Of a stretch of DNA of 64,000 nucleotides, positions 1 to 7,673 are shown in pieces. The notes under the pieces are model-generated. The model ran no database searches. It saw nothing but the letters and a program-made list of their open reading frames with translations, and was not told the origin of the DNA. How positions within the stretch are numbered: position 1 is the stretch's first letter; every line of letters starts with the position of its first letter. Location of the stretch: NCBI GenBank assembly GCA_020638675.1, contig JACKID010000002.1, forward strand, positions 372,001 to 436,000. Reading direction: 5' to 3'. This DNA comes from Planctomycetota bacterium. Lineage in GTDB: Bacteria > Planctomycetota > UBA8742 > UBA2392. The position numbers and the translations under genes are program-made.

Positions 1-859
1 CGCGGCTTGTTCCTGTGCCGCCGCCACCCGCGTACTCCCAAACGTCACTTTGTTCGTCGTACGCGGTCGGAATCGTCGAGGCGGCAATCTCCGTCGAGGT
101 AAATGTTCGCATCTTGTGATCGGGAGAACGCAACCGGAACGAAACATAGTTCGCGCTCACGGACGTTTGCCGAAGAATGGCCGCCTCGTTCAGCCCAAAG
201 GTCAAGACGACCGAGAACATGCAGAAATAGACCAGCGCCGCCGCGGGTAGAGCTGCATTCGGACGTGGAGTAGCCGCTCGAGCAGGCATCAGCGCAAGAA
301 GTAGAAAGGCCACGTAATACATCGCGGGATCAAAACTCCAGCGAGTGGCCGTCACCAGATTGCCCGGGAACTCACGCCAGCTGGTTTCGTACGAGTGCCA
401 ACAAACCACGACCATTACGCATACATAAGCAACGCCGAGCAGCCAGCGTCGTGCCTGAAAAGCCGCCAACAGCGGCCACAGGCTCAGCAGCAACAGGAAC
501 ATGGGTACGACAGTCAGGAGCCAGGGCGGCACGCCGCGCAGCTCAACGCTCGTGGCCCGCGAGCCAGTATCCCTCCCCGCCTCCACCAGAACCGTGTCCG
601 GAGACACTTCAGAAAGGGGTACGTAGCCGCTGCTGGTAGCCGCGTGCTGCTCTCTGTCGCGGCCGTATTGGTCGAATCCGCGCTGTTCGGCGTGCCTGGG
701 CAAAACCACGACGTCGTTCCACGACTCGCTGGTTTCGTACATCAGGCCCGGGCCGTTATGTACGGCAATGCCTACGATGATCGTCATCGCCAGCGCAATC
801 AACAGCCCTGCGAACACGCCATTGGTCGGACTCAGAAATTCTACGAGGGCACGTCTCAT
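1..859 (-). CDS. Multi-pass membrane protein of unknown function, N-terminal part (runs off left edge)
   Basis: An uninterrupted reading frame starts with ATG at 859 and continues for 286 codons to the window edge without a stop, so the C-terminus is missing. Five hydrophobic stretches are visible. One is near the N-terminus (FAGLLIALAMTIIVGIAV, about residues 16-33). A soluble loop of about 85 residues follows, then four more segments (LLTVVPMFLLLLSLWPLL, WLLGVAYVCVMVVV, YYVAFLLLALM, ALVYFCMFSVVLTFGL). The last part seen, after about residue 240, is soluble and ends in a Gly-rich run. The large loop after the first segment probably lies outside the membrane. I recognise no family. It lies downstream of the EF-G gene on the same strand with 85 bp between them, including a hairpin. 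Confidence 0.8.
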   Translation of the reverse strand, partial: MRRALVEFLSPTNGVFAGLLIALAMTIIVGIAVHNGPGLMYETSESWNDVVVLPRHAEQRGFDQYGRDREQHAATSSGYVPLSEVSPDTVLVEAGRDTGSRATSVELRGVPPWLLTVVPMFLLLLSLWPLLAAFQARRWLLGVAYVCVMVVVCWHSYETSWREFPGNLVTATRWSFDPAMYYVAFLLLALMPARAATPRPNAALPAAALVYFCMFSVVLTFGLNEAAILRQTSVSANYVSFRLRSPDHKMRTFTSTEIAASTIPTAYDEQSDVWEYAGGGGTGTSR

Positions 860-916
860 GGACGACAATGATACGGCGTTCCACTTCCCGCGCGAATCAA
901 ATCGCCGCTGACGCGA

Positions 917-940
917 ATGGGGACGCCGGCGCGTCCCCAT
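917..940 (-). terminator. Hairpin downstream of the EF-G gene
   Basis: A perfect 10-bp stem (917-926 with 931-940, GC-rich, four-base loop cggc) lies 4 bp past the EF-G stop. There is no U-tract on the minus strand, so termination is uncertain. It could be a processing or attenuation hairpin before the membrane protein gene. Confidence 0.45.
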
Positions 941-944
941 TTTG

Positions 945-3023
945 CTACTTGCGTGATTCCATGATCTGCTGCTTCACGTGCTGCGGGGCCTGCTCGTAGC
1001 CTGCGGGCTCCATGCTGTACGTGCCGCGGCCCTGCGTCAGCCCGCGCATGTCGCCCACGTAGCCGAACATCTCCGCCAGCGGCACCACCGCGCGCACGAC
1101 GCTTTCGCCTTCCAGCGCCTCCACGTCGGTGATCCGCCCGCGCCGCGCGTTCAGGTCACCGATGACCGGCCCCGTGAACTCATCCGGCACGCGGACTTCC
1201 ACGCGCACGACCGGCTCGAGAATCTCCGTGCCCGCCTCCTCCAGCAGCGCCTTGAACGCGAGGCGTGCGGCGTCGGCGAACGCGAAGTCCTTGCCGTCCA
1301 CGTCGTGGCTCGTCCCGTCGTACAGCTCGGCCCGGATGCCGCCGACCGGGAAGCCCGCTAGCCCGCCCGTGGCAGCGGCCGCGCGCACACCCGCCTCAAC
1401 GCTGCGGATGAACGCCTTCGGAATCACGCCGCCGCGGGTCGAGTCCACGAACTCCACCTGGTCAAACTGCTCCGCCGGCAGACTGCTCCAGCGGATCTTC
1501 ACGTGCCCGAAGCTGCCCGACCCGCCGGACTGCTTGCGATGCAGCCCTTCGGTGGCCAACCCGTCGGCCGGGATCGCCTCCCGGAATGCCACGCGCGGCG
1601 GCCCGAAACTCACCTGCAGCCCGTGCAGCGTCTGCAGGCGCTCGCGCAGAACCTCGAGCTGCAGCTCGCCGATTCCGGCGACCAGCGTTTCGCCGGTCGC
1701 GCGGTCGGTGCTGACGCGCAGGGTGGGGTCGTCCCGCTCGCGCGCCGCCAGCGCCTCGGCCAGCTTGCCCGCGTCCGCATTCAGCGCCGCCTCCACGGCC
1801 ATCACGATGACCGGCTCGGGGAAGCGGATCGGCTCCAGCGCAATCGCCGGGTCGCAGCCGGTCAGCGTGTCACCGGTGCGGACGTCGCCCTGTGCGACGA
1901 CGGCAACGAAGTCACCGGCCTGGGCGCTTTCCACGGGTTCTCGATGCTGCGCATGCATCCGGTACATGCGTCCCACGCGAACCCGCCTGGCGGTTCGGGC
2001 ATTCAGCAGGCCCTCGCCGACCGTGAGCTCCCCCGCGAACAGGCGGACGTAGCTGAGCGTACCGTAGGCGTCGCTGACCGTCTTGAACACCAGTCCCGTC
2101 GTGGCGACCTCGGGCGTCACTTCCACCGGCTCTTCAGTTTCGACGCCGGTCGCCCGTTGCGGCGGCACCTCCTCTGGCGACGGCAGATAGTCGACCACGG
2201 CGTCCAGCAACGGCTGCACGCCCGCATAGAGCCGCGCCGAGCCGCACAACACCGGCACCGCCGCCCGACGCAGTGTCGCGGCTCGTACGGCGTTCCGGAT
2301 CTGCTCCGGCGTGATGTCGTCACGCCGCCCGTCCAGAACCAGACCGGCAATCGCGTCATCCAGGTCCGCCAGGCGATCTACGAGCGCACGACGCGCCGCT
2401 TCCGCTTCCGCCGCCATGGCGTCCGGAACGGAAGAGCGGGCAACGCTCGCGCCGTACTCGCCGCCGAAACGAACGGCCTGCATTTCCAGCAGATCGACGA
2501 GTCCATCGAAATCATCGCCCGTGTCGACCGGAATCTGCAACGGCAGCGGGTGCACACGCAGACGTAGCTCAAGGTCGGCAAGGCAGCGCCCGAAGTCGGC
2601 CCCGCGCTTGTCGATCTTGTTCACGAACACCACGCATGGCACCGCATAGCGCGTCGCCTGACGCCACACGGTTTCCGTCTGGGCCTCCACACCCTCCTTG
2701 CCGTCGAGAACGCAAACGGCGCCGTCCAGCACGCGCAGCGAGCGCTCGACCTCGGCCGTGAAGTCGACGTGCCCCGGCGTGTCGATCAGGTTGATGTGGC
2801 AATGCACGCCCGTCAGCGAATGTCGCCATTCGCAGAACGTGGCCGCGGCATTGATGGTGATGCCCTTGCGCTGCTCGATCGTGTCGTGGTCGAGCACCGT
2901 GTTGCCGTCGTGGGTGTCGCCCGGCGCGTGAACACGCCCCGTGTAGTGCAGGATGCGCTCGCTCACCGTTGTTTTGCCGGCGTCGATGTGGGCAATGATC
3001 CCGATGTTTCGTCGTAATCGCAT
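945..3023 (-). CDS. fusA: Elongation factor G (EF-G) paralogue
   Basis: Translational GTPase of 692 aa that would move tRNA-mRNA through the ribosome, or assist recycling or rescue if it is the secondary copy. The G domain shows AHIDAGKTT (G1), GITI (G2), DTPGHVDF (G3) and NKID (G4), and domains II-V follow at normal length. The ATG at 3023 is preferred over an upstream in-frame start because GGAGAG lies 4 bp before it and the canonical MRLRRNIG start follows. Switch I reads LDHDTIEQRKGITI, rather than the DWMEQEQERGITI typical of the main EF-G. There is no ribosomal protein or tuf context here (the usual str operon). I therefore read it as an EF-G2/secondary paralogue. The family is certain, the paralogue class is inferred. 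Confidence 0.9.
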   Translation of the reverse strand: MRLRRNIGIIAHIDAGKTTVSERILHYTGRVHAPGDTHDGNTVLDHDTIEQRKGITINAAATFCEWRHSLTGVHCHINLIDTPGHVDFTAEVERSLRVLDGAVCVLDGKEGVEAQTETVWRQATRYAVPCVVFVNKIDKRGADFGRCLADLELRLRVHPLPLQIPVDTGDDFDGLVDLLEMQAVRFGGEYGASVARSSVPDAMAAEAEAARRALVDRLADLDDAIAGLVLDGRRDDITPEQIRNAVRAATLRRAAVPVLCGSARLYAGVQPLLDAVVDYLPSPEEVPPQRATGVETEEPVEVTPEVATTGLVFKTVSDAYGTLSYVRLFAGELTVGEGLLNARTARRVRVGRMYRMHAQHREPVESAQAGDFVAVVAQGDVRTGDTLTGCDPAIALEPIRFPEPVIVMAVEAALNADAGKLAEALAARERDDPTLRVSTDRATGETLVAGIGELQLEVLRERLQTLHGLQVSFGPPRVAFREAIPADGLATEGLHRKQSGGSGSFGHVKIRWSSLPAEQFDQVEFVDSTRGGVIPKAFIRSVEAGVRAAAATGGLAGFPVGGIRAELYDGTSHDVDGKDFAFADAARLAFKALLEEAGTEILEPVVRVEVRVPDEFTGPVIGDLNARRGRITDVEALEGESVVRAVVPLAEMFGYVGDMRGLTQGRGTYSMEPAGYEQAPQHVKQQIMESRK

Positions 3024-3251
3024 GACTCTCTCCAGAATACGCATTCCGGCGGCAAAGCGCCGCCGCACACCGAATAACGACAGCGCGGTTCAGCCGGGGC
3101 GGGCGCGGATTTGACGAAAAGTTTCTTAGCTTCTGTTGCGGGCAAGACTTACGCGGCTCGTCGCGCGCCGCGGCCCGAAAAATGTCGCGATGGTGGGTAA
3201 TACTGGGGCGTCGGGCGCGGATGTCGCGCCGGTATCAAACGGAGTTGAACC

Positions 3252-3746
3252 ATGTCCAGGTACCCCAACGTCAGGCCGAAGCCGGCCAGGCACCAGCCGC
3301 CGAAGAGCGCGGCCCCCAGCCGTGAGCAGCAGGTCGAGCTTTCGATCCAGCAGGCGGCAAGTCAGCTGTACGCCGAGCGCGACGGCCACAGCATCGACGC
3401 CTCCATCACGCGCTATGAGAACCTGCTGAAGCTGCACGATGAAGAGATGCTCAAGCTGCACGGCAAAGAGGACCAGCCGTACCGCTGGAAGGTCGCGCCC
3501 ACGGTGGTGATCCGCATCAGCCGCGAGATCGAACGCCTGCAGCAACGCCGCGAAGAGCTGAAAGAGGATTGCTTCCGCATCGCGCACCAGATGATCCAGG
3601 ACTGGATGCAGGGCGGCGAGGCACGCGAAGAAATCGAACGCGTCGCGGCCGAAGCCGGCGTGAAGCCTCCATCAACTCCCGAAACTGCCGCGCCCGACGG
3701 CGTCGCCGAAAGGAGTACGGCCGACGCCCTCACGCATGCGGTGTGA
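3252..3746 (+). CDS. Small helical protein of unknown function
   Basis: A 164-aa protein. GGAG at 3241-3244, 7 bp before the ATG, supports the start. The N-terminus (about 30 residues) is Pro/Arg-rich and basic. The middle (about residues 30-130) is charged and strongly helical, with a possible coiled coil around EIERLQQRREELKE. The tail is Pro/Ala-rich and looks disordered. There is no signal peptide or membrane segment, so it is probably cytoplasmic. It is convergent with the next gene and only one base separates the stops. I do not recognise the family. Confidence 0.75.
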   Translation: MSRYPNVRPKPARHQPPKSAAPSREQQVELSIQQAASQLYAERDGHSIDASITRYENLLKLHDEEMLKLHGKEDQPYRWKVAPTVVIRISREIERLQQRREELKEDCFRIAHQMIQDWMQGGEAREEIERVAAEAGVKPPSTPETAAPDGVAERSTADALTHAV

Positions 3747-3747
3747 G

Positions 3748-5823
3748 TCAGGCGCGGCGGCGCAGATACAGCGTGCAGGCCCCGGCCAGCAGCAGCCAGA
3801 TCAGCAGCGCGGGCAGGCTTGACCGGTCAACGGCGCAACCGCCCCCACCGCCGCCTCCGCCATCGGAGTTGCCGCCACCGCCCGGCGGCGGACCGCCGAC
3901 GGTGACGGTGAGCAGCGCTGCCGCACTGGTGGCGCTTCCCGCGGTGTTGCTGACCACGCAGGTGTAGCTGTTGCCGGAATCCGCCAGCGTGAGCACCGGC
4001 GTCGTGTAGCTGCTGTTTGTCGCGCCGCCGATGTCGCTGCCGTTCAGCTGCCACTGGTAGGCAAGCGTGCCGCTGCCGCTGGCGCCGATCACGAATGTCG
4101 CCGTCGCACCTTCCGCGACGCTGGCGCTCGCCGGCTGGGTGTTGATGGTTGGCGGCAGCCCGGTCACGGTCACGCTGGTGACGACGCCGGTGGACAGGTC
4201 GTTGTAGCTGCCGCTCGGCACGCTTTGCAGCTTCGCCGCGCGCACCATGTACCAGACGGTGCCGGTGGGCGGGTTGGTGTCGGTATAGCTGGTGCCCGTC
4301 ACGGCGCTTGAAGTCAGGCGAGTGTACGGCCCGAGCTTGGCCGTGGCGCGGTACACGTGGTAGCCGCCGACGCTGTCGGTGCTGGCGGTCCAGGTGACGT
4401 CCACGCTGCCGCCGTTCTGTGCAGCGGCCGGTGAGCCGGCCGGGGCGATGTAGCGCATGCGCAGCGTCGGCGCGCCCATCAGCCCGACGTGCACGCCGTT
4501 GTTGGCAAAGCCGGAAAGCGGCGGGTCATTGATCGTCTCCATGAAGCTGGCGCCGATCGGCTCGCCGATGCCCATGCTGTGGAAGTACCACCACGGGCGC
4601 CCCGACCACGCGCAGGTCAGCGCGCCGGAGCCGAGCGGCGAACGCAGGAAGTTGTTGTCGCTGTCCCAGTCGCCGAGGTAGCTGCCGAACAGGCAAGTGA
4701 ACGCTACATCAAGCGACGCGGCCGCGATGTTCGCCGTGGTCCCGATGCCGCTGGCACTGGTGTAGCTGCCGCCGCCGCAGCCGTAGGCCCACAGGTAGTC
4801 GCCGCTTGTGGTGCTGGTGATGAAGTCGCCGCTCGCCACGTTGCCGGGCCCAACCAGCGGCGAGAAGCTGCGCCATGCGCTGGCGGCAAAGGCCTCGCCG
4901 CTGAAGTAGCCGAAGTTGTCGTCGATCACCGCGCGCTCCTGCGGGCGCCAGGCGGCCGTCACGAAGTCGTGGTGGCGGCTTAGGTAGGCCTGCAGCAATT
5001 GCTCTTCGGTCTGGCTGAAGCTGGACATGTTGGCGAGGTCCACACGACCGACCATCAGCTCGAGCGTGCTGGGAATGACGGACTGGTCGAACTTGCCGTC
5101 GCCCGGAACGTTGTGGTTGCGGGTCTGGCCGGAGGTCGTGTTGTTGATCGTGCTGTCGGTCCAGGCGCCGTTCATGTCGCCGTAGTAGCCGTCGGCCGGC
5201 CATGCGCCGATGTGGTTGGAGTGGCCGTCCGGGTTCAACTCACCGGAGTACGGCACGGGCACGTGGCCCAGCAGGAAGACGGCCTTCACGTTGGAGGGGT
5301 CGGCGTTGTAGTCGGCGACGATCAGCGACTTGATCGATGCCGCGGTGCCGGTGCGGGACACATCGTGGCGGATCACGCGCCAACCGTCGCCGACCAGATC
5401 CTCCTCCAACTGGCTGATCTCGGTGGCAAGCGGTGTGGTGAACGTGTTGTCGACGAGCAGGATGACCTTGCCGCGGCTGTCCTTCTGCGGCGCCTGGATC
5501 GCGGCGGTGATCAGCCCCCAGCCGGTGTCGCTGGCGAGCTGCTTGCCGACAGCGTACTCATAGACCGTGCCGACGGAGACGCTTGAGTCGGCGTAGCTGG
5601 TGGCGCCCGCGCCGTAGCTGGCGATCGGCCCGGTCCAGCCGCTGCTGCCCCAGGTGCGCTTGTAGACGACCCAGGCGGTCGCGTTCGCGTCGCCCGGCCA
5701 GCTGATCGTGATCTTCGCCGGCGAAGTCTGCAACGTGGCGGTGACGTCAACGGAAAGGTCGTGGCAGGTTTGCGCTGTCAGCGCGCCCGCAAATACGACC
5801 AGCAGGCAAAGGCAAAGACGCAT
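3748..5823 (-). CDS. Secreted C25-peptidase-like protein with Fn3 and Ig-like domains and C-terminal sorting tail
   Basis: A 691-aa exported protein. The ATG at 5823 has GGAG 6 bp upstream and begins a clean signal peptide (LCLCLLVVFAGALTAQ). In order: an Fn3-like domain (about 25-95), a large central domain (about 100-415), a second Fn3-like domain (about 420-510), an Ig-like domain (about 515-610), a Gly-rich linker, a Cys, a hydrophobic helix and an RRRA end. The central domain resembles gingipain-type clan CD peptidases in layout: KVILLVD, then FLLGH, then a Cys in FTCLFGSY. The position where gingipains carry the catalytic His reads AYGCGGG, so activity is doubtful. The C-terminal tail matches four other proteins in this window and probably anchors the protein at the cell surface or outer membrane. 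Confidence 0.8.
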   Translation of the reverse strand: MRLCLCLLVVFAGALTAQTCHDLSVDVTATLQTSPAKITISWPGDANATAWVVYKRTWGSSGWTGPIASYGAGATSYADSSVSVGTVYEYAVGKQLASDTGWGLITAAIQAPQKDSRGKVILLVDNTFTTPLATEISQLEEDLVGDGWRVIRHDVSRTGTAASIKSLIVADYNADPSNVKAVFLLGHVPVPYSGELNPDGHSNHIGAWPADGYYGDMNGAWTDSTINNTTSGQTRNHNVPGDGKFDQSVIPSTLELMVGRVDLANMSSFSQTEEQLLQAYLSRHHDFVTAAWRPQERAVIDDNFGYFSGEAFAASAWRSFSPLVGPGNVASGDFITSTTSGDYLWAYGCGGGSYTSASGIGTTANIAAASLDVAFTCLFGSYLGDWDSDNNFLRSPLGSGALTCAWSGRPWWYFHSMGIGEPIGASFMETINDPPLSGFANNGVHVGLMGAPTLRMRYIAPAGSPAAAQNGGSVDVTWTASTDSVGGYHVYRATAKLGPYTRLTSSAVTGTSYTDTNPPTGTVWYMVRAAKLQSVPSGSYNDLSTGVVTSVTVTGLPPTINTQPASASVAEGATATFVIGASGSGTLAYQWQLNGSDIGGATNSSYTTPVLTLADSGNSYTCVVSNTAGSATSAAALLTVTVGGPPPGGGGNSDGGGGGGGGCAVDRSSLPALLIWLLLAGACTLYLRRRA

Positions 5824-5939
5824 GGGCAACTCCGCACCGAATGGGGTGCCCAAGTTTATCTGTGCCCGCCCGTGCCCCCCAAATCAGGGCGCAAAGCGGA
5901 CTCGCAAATTCAGGAAGGGAAATGCTGCGACTCGCGAAT

Positions 5940-7007
5940 CTAGCCCTTTTCGGGCTTCGCGGCGGGCTCGCGTTCGTCCTTGAGCTGCGCCGCCCAGCGT
6001 TCGTAGCTCAACTGCAGCTCTCGCGCCGACGATGCGATTTCGGCTTCCTTGTTGTCTTCTGCGAACTTCTTGAAGATGCCCGCGGCGGCCGTGGCGGCGG
6101 CGAGCAGCTTGTCCTTGTCCTCGCCCGCCGTTTCAAACGGACGCCAGGCATCCAGGCGGGCGGCAAGGAACGCGTGCCGGGCCTTCATCTCGGGCGCGTA
6201 GTTATCCAGTTTGCGGATTCGTTCCGCCTCTGCGGCTGGGTCCGGCACATCTTCCAAGCCTTTGAAATGGGCCGCCAGCTCGTTCCAGCAGGCGATGGCA
6301 AGCTCGTAGCGCCCGCAGATTTCATGCACCTCGGCGCGATTGCGCAGCGTGTCGCGCATGTCCTCGATTCGCTCGACCATGGCCTCGGCCTGCTCGATGA
6401 CCTTGTCGGACTCGTCGCTCTCCGCCACCTTCGAGGCAAGTTGCCAGGCCGCGACGTAGCGGCCCTCGCCGAACGCTTCGGCCGCGTCGTTGAGCGGCGA
6501 GTAGACCCGGCGCAGCCCCAGCCGCGGATACTTGACCTTCTTGAGCTCGGTCATTGCCGCTTCTTCCCAGCCTTGCTGGTTCGCATGCACGACCTTGCCG
6601 TCCACGCCGATCACCCAGACGCAGCACAGAATCGGCGCTTCAAAGCGCGATTCGAAGAAGCCGTCGAGTGCCACGGGGTAGGTGATCTTGAGGTCGGCGA
6701 CTGTCTTCTCGATCTTCTCGAGCGTCTGGAACTGCACGTAGGAAGTGACGATGTGCAGGCCCTTGTCGCCGTACTGCTTGTCCAGCTCAACCATGCGGCG
6801 CAACTGCGCCAGGCAGGGCGGTCAGGTGCAACCCCATTTCTTGAAGACGACGACGTCGCCCTTGAGGTCGGAAAACTCGGTCCAGGCCGGCGGGTTGATC
6901 CAGTGCTCGACGGCGTGGTCATCGATTTCGTCGCCGACGCCGTACGGCTCCTGCGCCGAAACGGCCAGAGGCATCAACAAAGCGAGCAGAAGCAGATAGC
7001 GAAGCAT
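5940..7007 (-). CDS. Thioredoxin/TlpA-like selenoprotein, in-frame TGA read as selenocysteine, with helical C-terminal extension
   Basis: A 355-aa gene with a single internal TGA at 6824-6822 (codon 62). Residues 1-18 form a signal peptide (LLLLALLMPLAVSAQ), so the product is exported. The thioredoxin fold spans about 20-165: VVVFKKWGCT, then TGA, then PPC. Reading TGA as Sec gives U-P-P-C, the exact place of the first Cys of the classical WCPPC redox motif. The frame is intact on both sides. Immediately downstream, a perfect stem GGCGC/GCGCC with loop AGUU begins 11 nt after the TGA, the spacing of the E. coli fdhF SECIS. Residues 190-355 are charged and helical, possibly repeat-like. The upstream neighbour is the DUF4416 gene on the same strand. 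A truncated 61-aa product is the alternative, but the conserved downstream frame argues against it. Confidence 0.88.
6791..6824 (-). promoter_or_regulatory. Candidate bacterial SECIS element
   Basis: Read on the minus strand, the TGA at 6824-6822 is followed by 11 bases. A five-pair all-GC stem then pairs 6810-6806 with 6801-6797, closing the loop AGUU (6805-6802). A G in the first two loop positions followed by U is the feature SelB-type readers require, and a G-U pair extends the stem base. This hairpin lies inside the coding region, as expected for bacteria. Confidence 0.75.
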
Positions 7008-7064
7008 GAACGACCTCCCTGCACCGCAAACAGGCTAGCCGCGAACGCGCGTGAGGCAAGCACT

Positions 7065-7601
7065 TCAGGCGCGCGCGCCGAGCAGCTCCAGGTGCTTCGC
7101 GCGTACCTTGCCGAAGAATTCGTCGTAGCGACCGCTGGCAAAGTCAGGAAACGTGTAGTCGCGCTTGAGCCAGCCGCCGTCCTTGTAGCTCATGGTGACC
7201 TCGGCCGAGATGCCCTGCCCCACATACACGCGATGGGCGAGCCCCTTCACGCTGGCCAGCACCAGCTTGGCGCCGGTGAGGTAGCCGGGGTCGAGGTTGA
7301 TCGGGCGATACTCGCCGAAGCGCGAGGCGGCCTGTTCCTCAAGCTGGTTGGTCTGGACCTTCCAGTGGGCCAGCAGCGAAGGGTCGGCCAGCGGGTCGAA
7401 CGAGTAAAAGCGGCGCCTGAGCCCGGCGCCCATTTCGGATTCATAGTGGTCGGTCAGGTCGAAGGGCCAGACTTCGCTGACGAGGTCCACGTCGCCCATC
7501 AGGTGCTCAACCCACATCATGGCGTCGTCGACGACGGTGGCGTCGCGAAAGATCACGCCAAGAATCGGCGTGACAGGCTGAACGGACACGATACGGCCCA
7601 T
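7065..7601 (-). CDS. DUF4416 family protein
   Basis: A 178-aa protein with the hallmarks of DUF4416: FDLTDHYESEMG near residue 48, FYSFDPLADPSLL, the TNQLE helix, NLDPGYL and a LVLASVK strand, ending with YTFPDF before a short helix. The length is typical for the family. The function is not established. Homologues are known mainly from Planctomycetes, Deltaproteobacteria and other anaerobic or deep-branching bacteria. There is no signal peptide. A weak GGGA lies just upstream of the ATG. It sits 57 bp upstream of the selenoprotein gene on the same strand and may be co-transcribed with it. Confidence 0.85.
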   Translation of the reverse strand: MGRIVSVQPVTPILGVIFRDATVVDDAMMWVEHLMGDVDLVSEVWPFDLTDHYESEMGAGLRRRFYSFDPLADPSLLAHWKVQTNQLEEQAASRFGEYRPINLDPGYLTGAKLVLASVKGLAHRVYVGQGISAEVTMSYKDGGWLKRDYTFPDFASGRYDEFFGKVRAKHLELLGARA

Positions 7602-7673
7602 GGGTTCCCGGACGAACTGCTTGAGCGACCAGTCATTCTAACCACGCACGTCGCATCACGCCCGTGCATTCGC

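Noticed and set aside
6804..6824. Frameshift or nonsense error as an explanation for the TGA in the thioredoxin-like gene
   Set aside because: The frame before and after TGA is the same, the residue replaced is the catalytic Cys, and a hairpin starts 11 nt downstream. A random nonsense mutation would not hit this exact codon.
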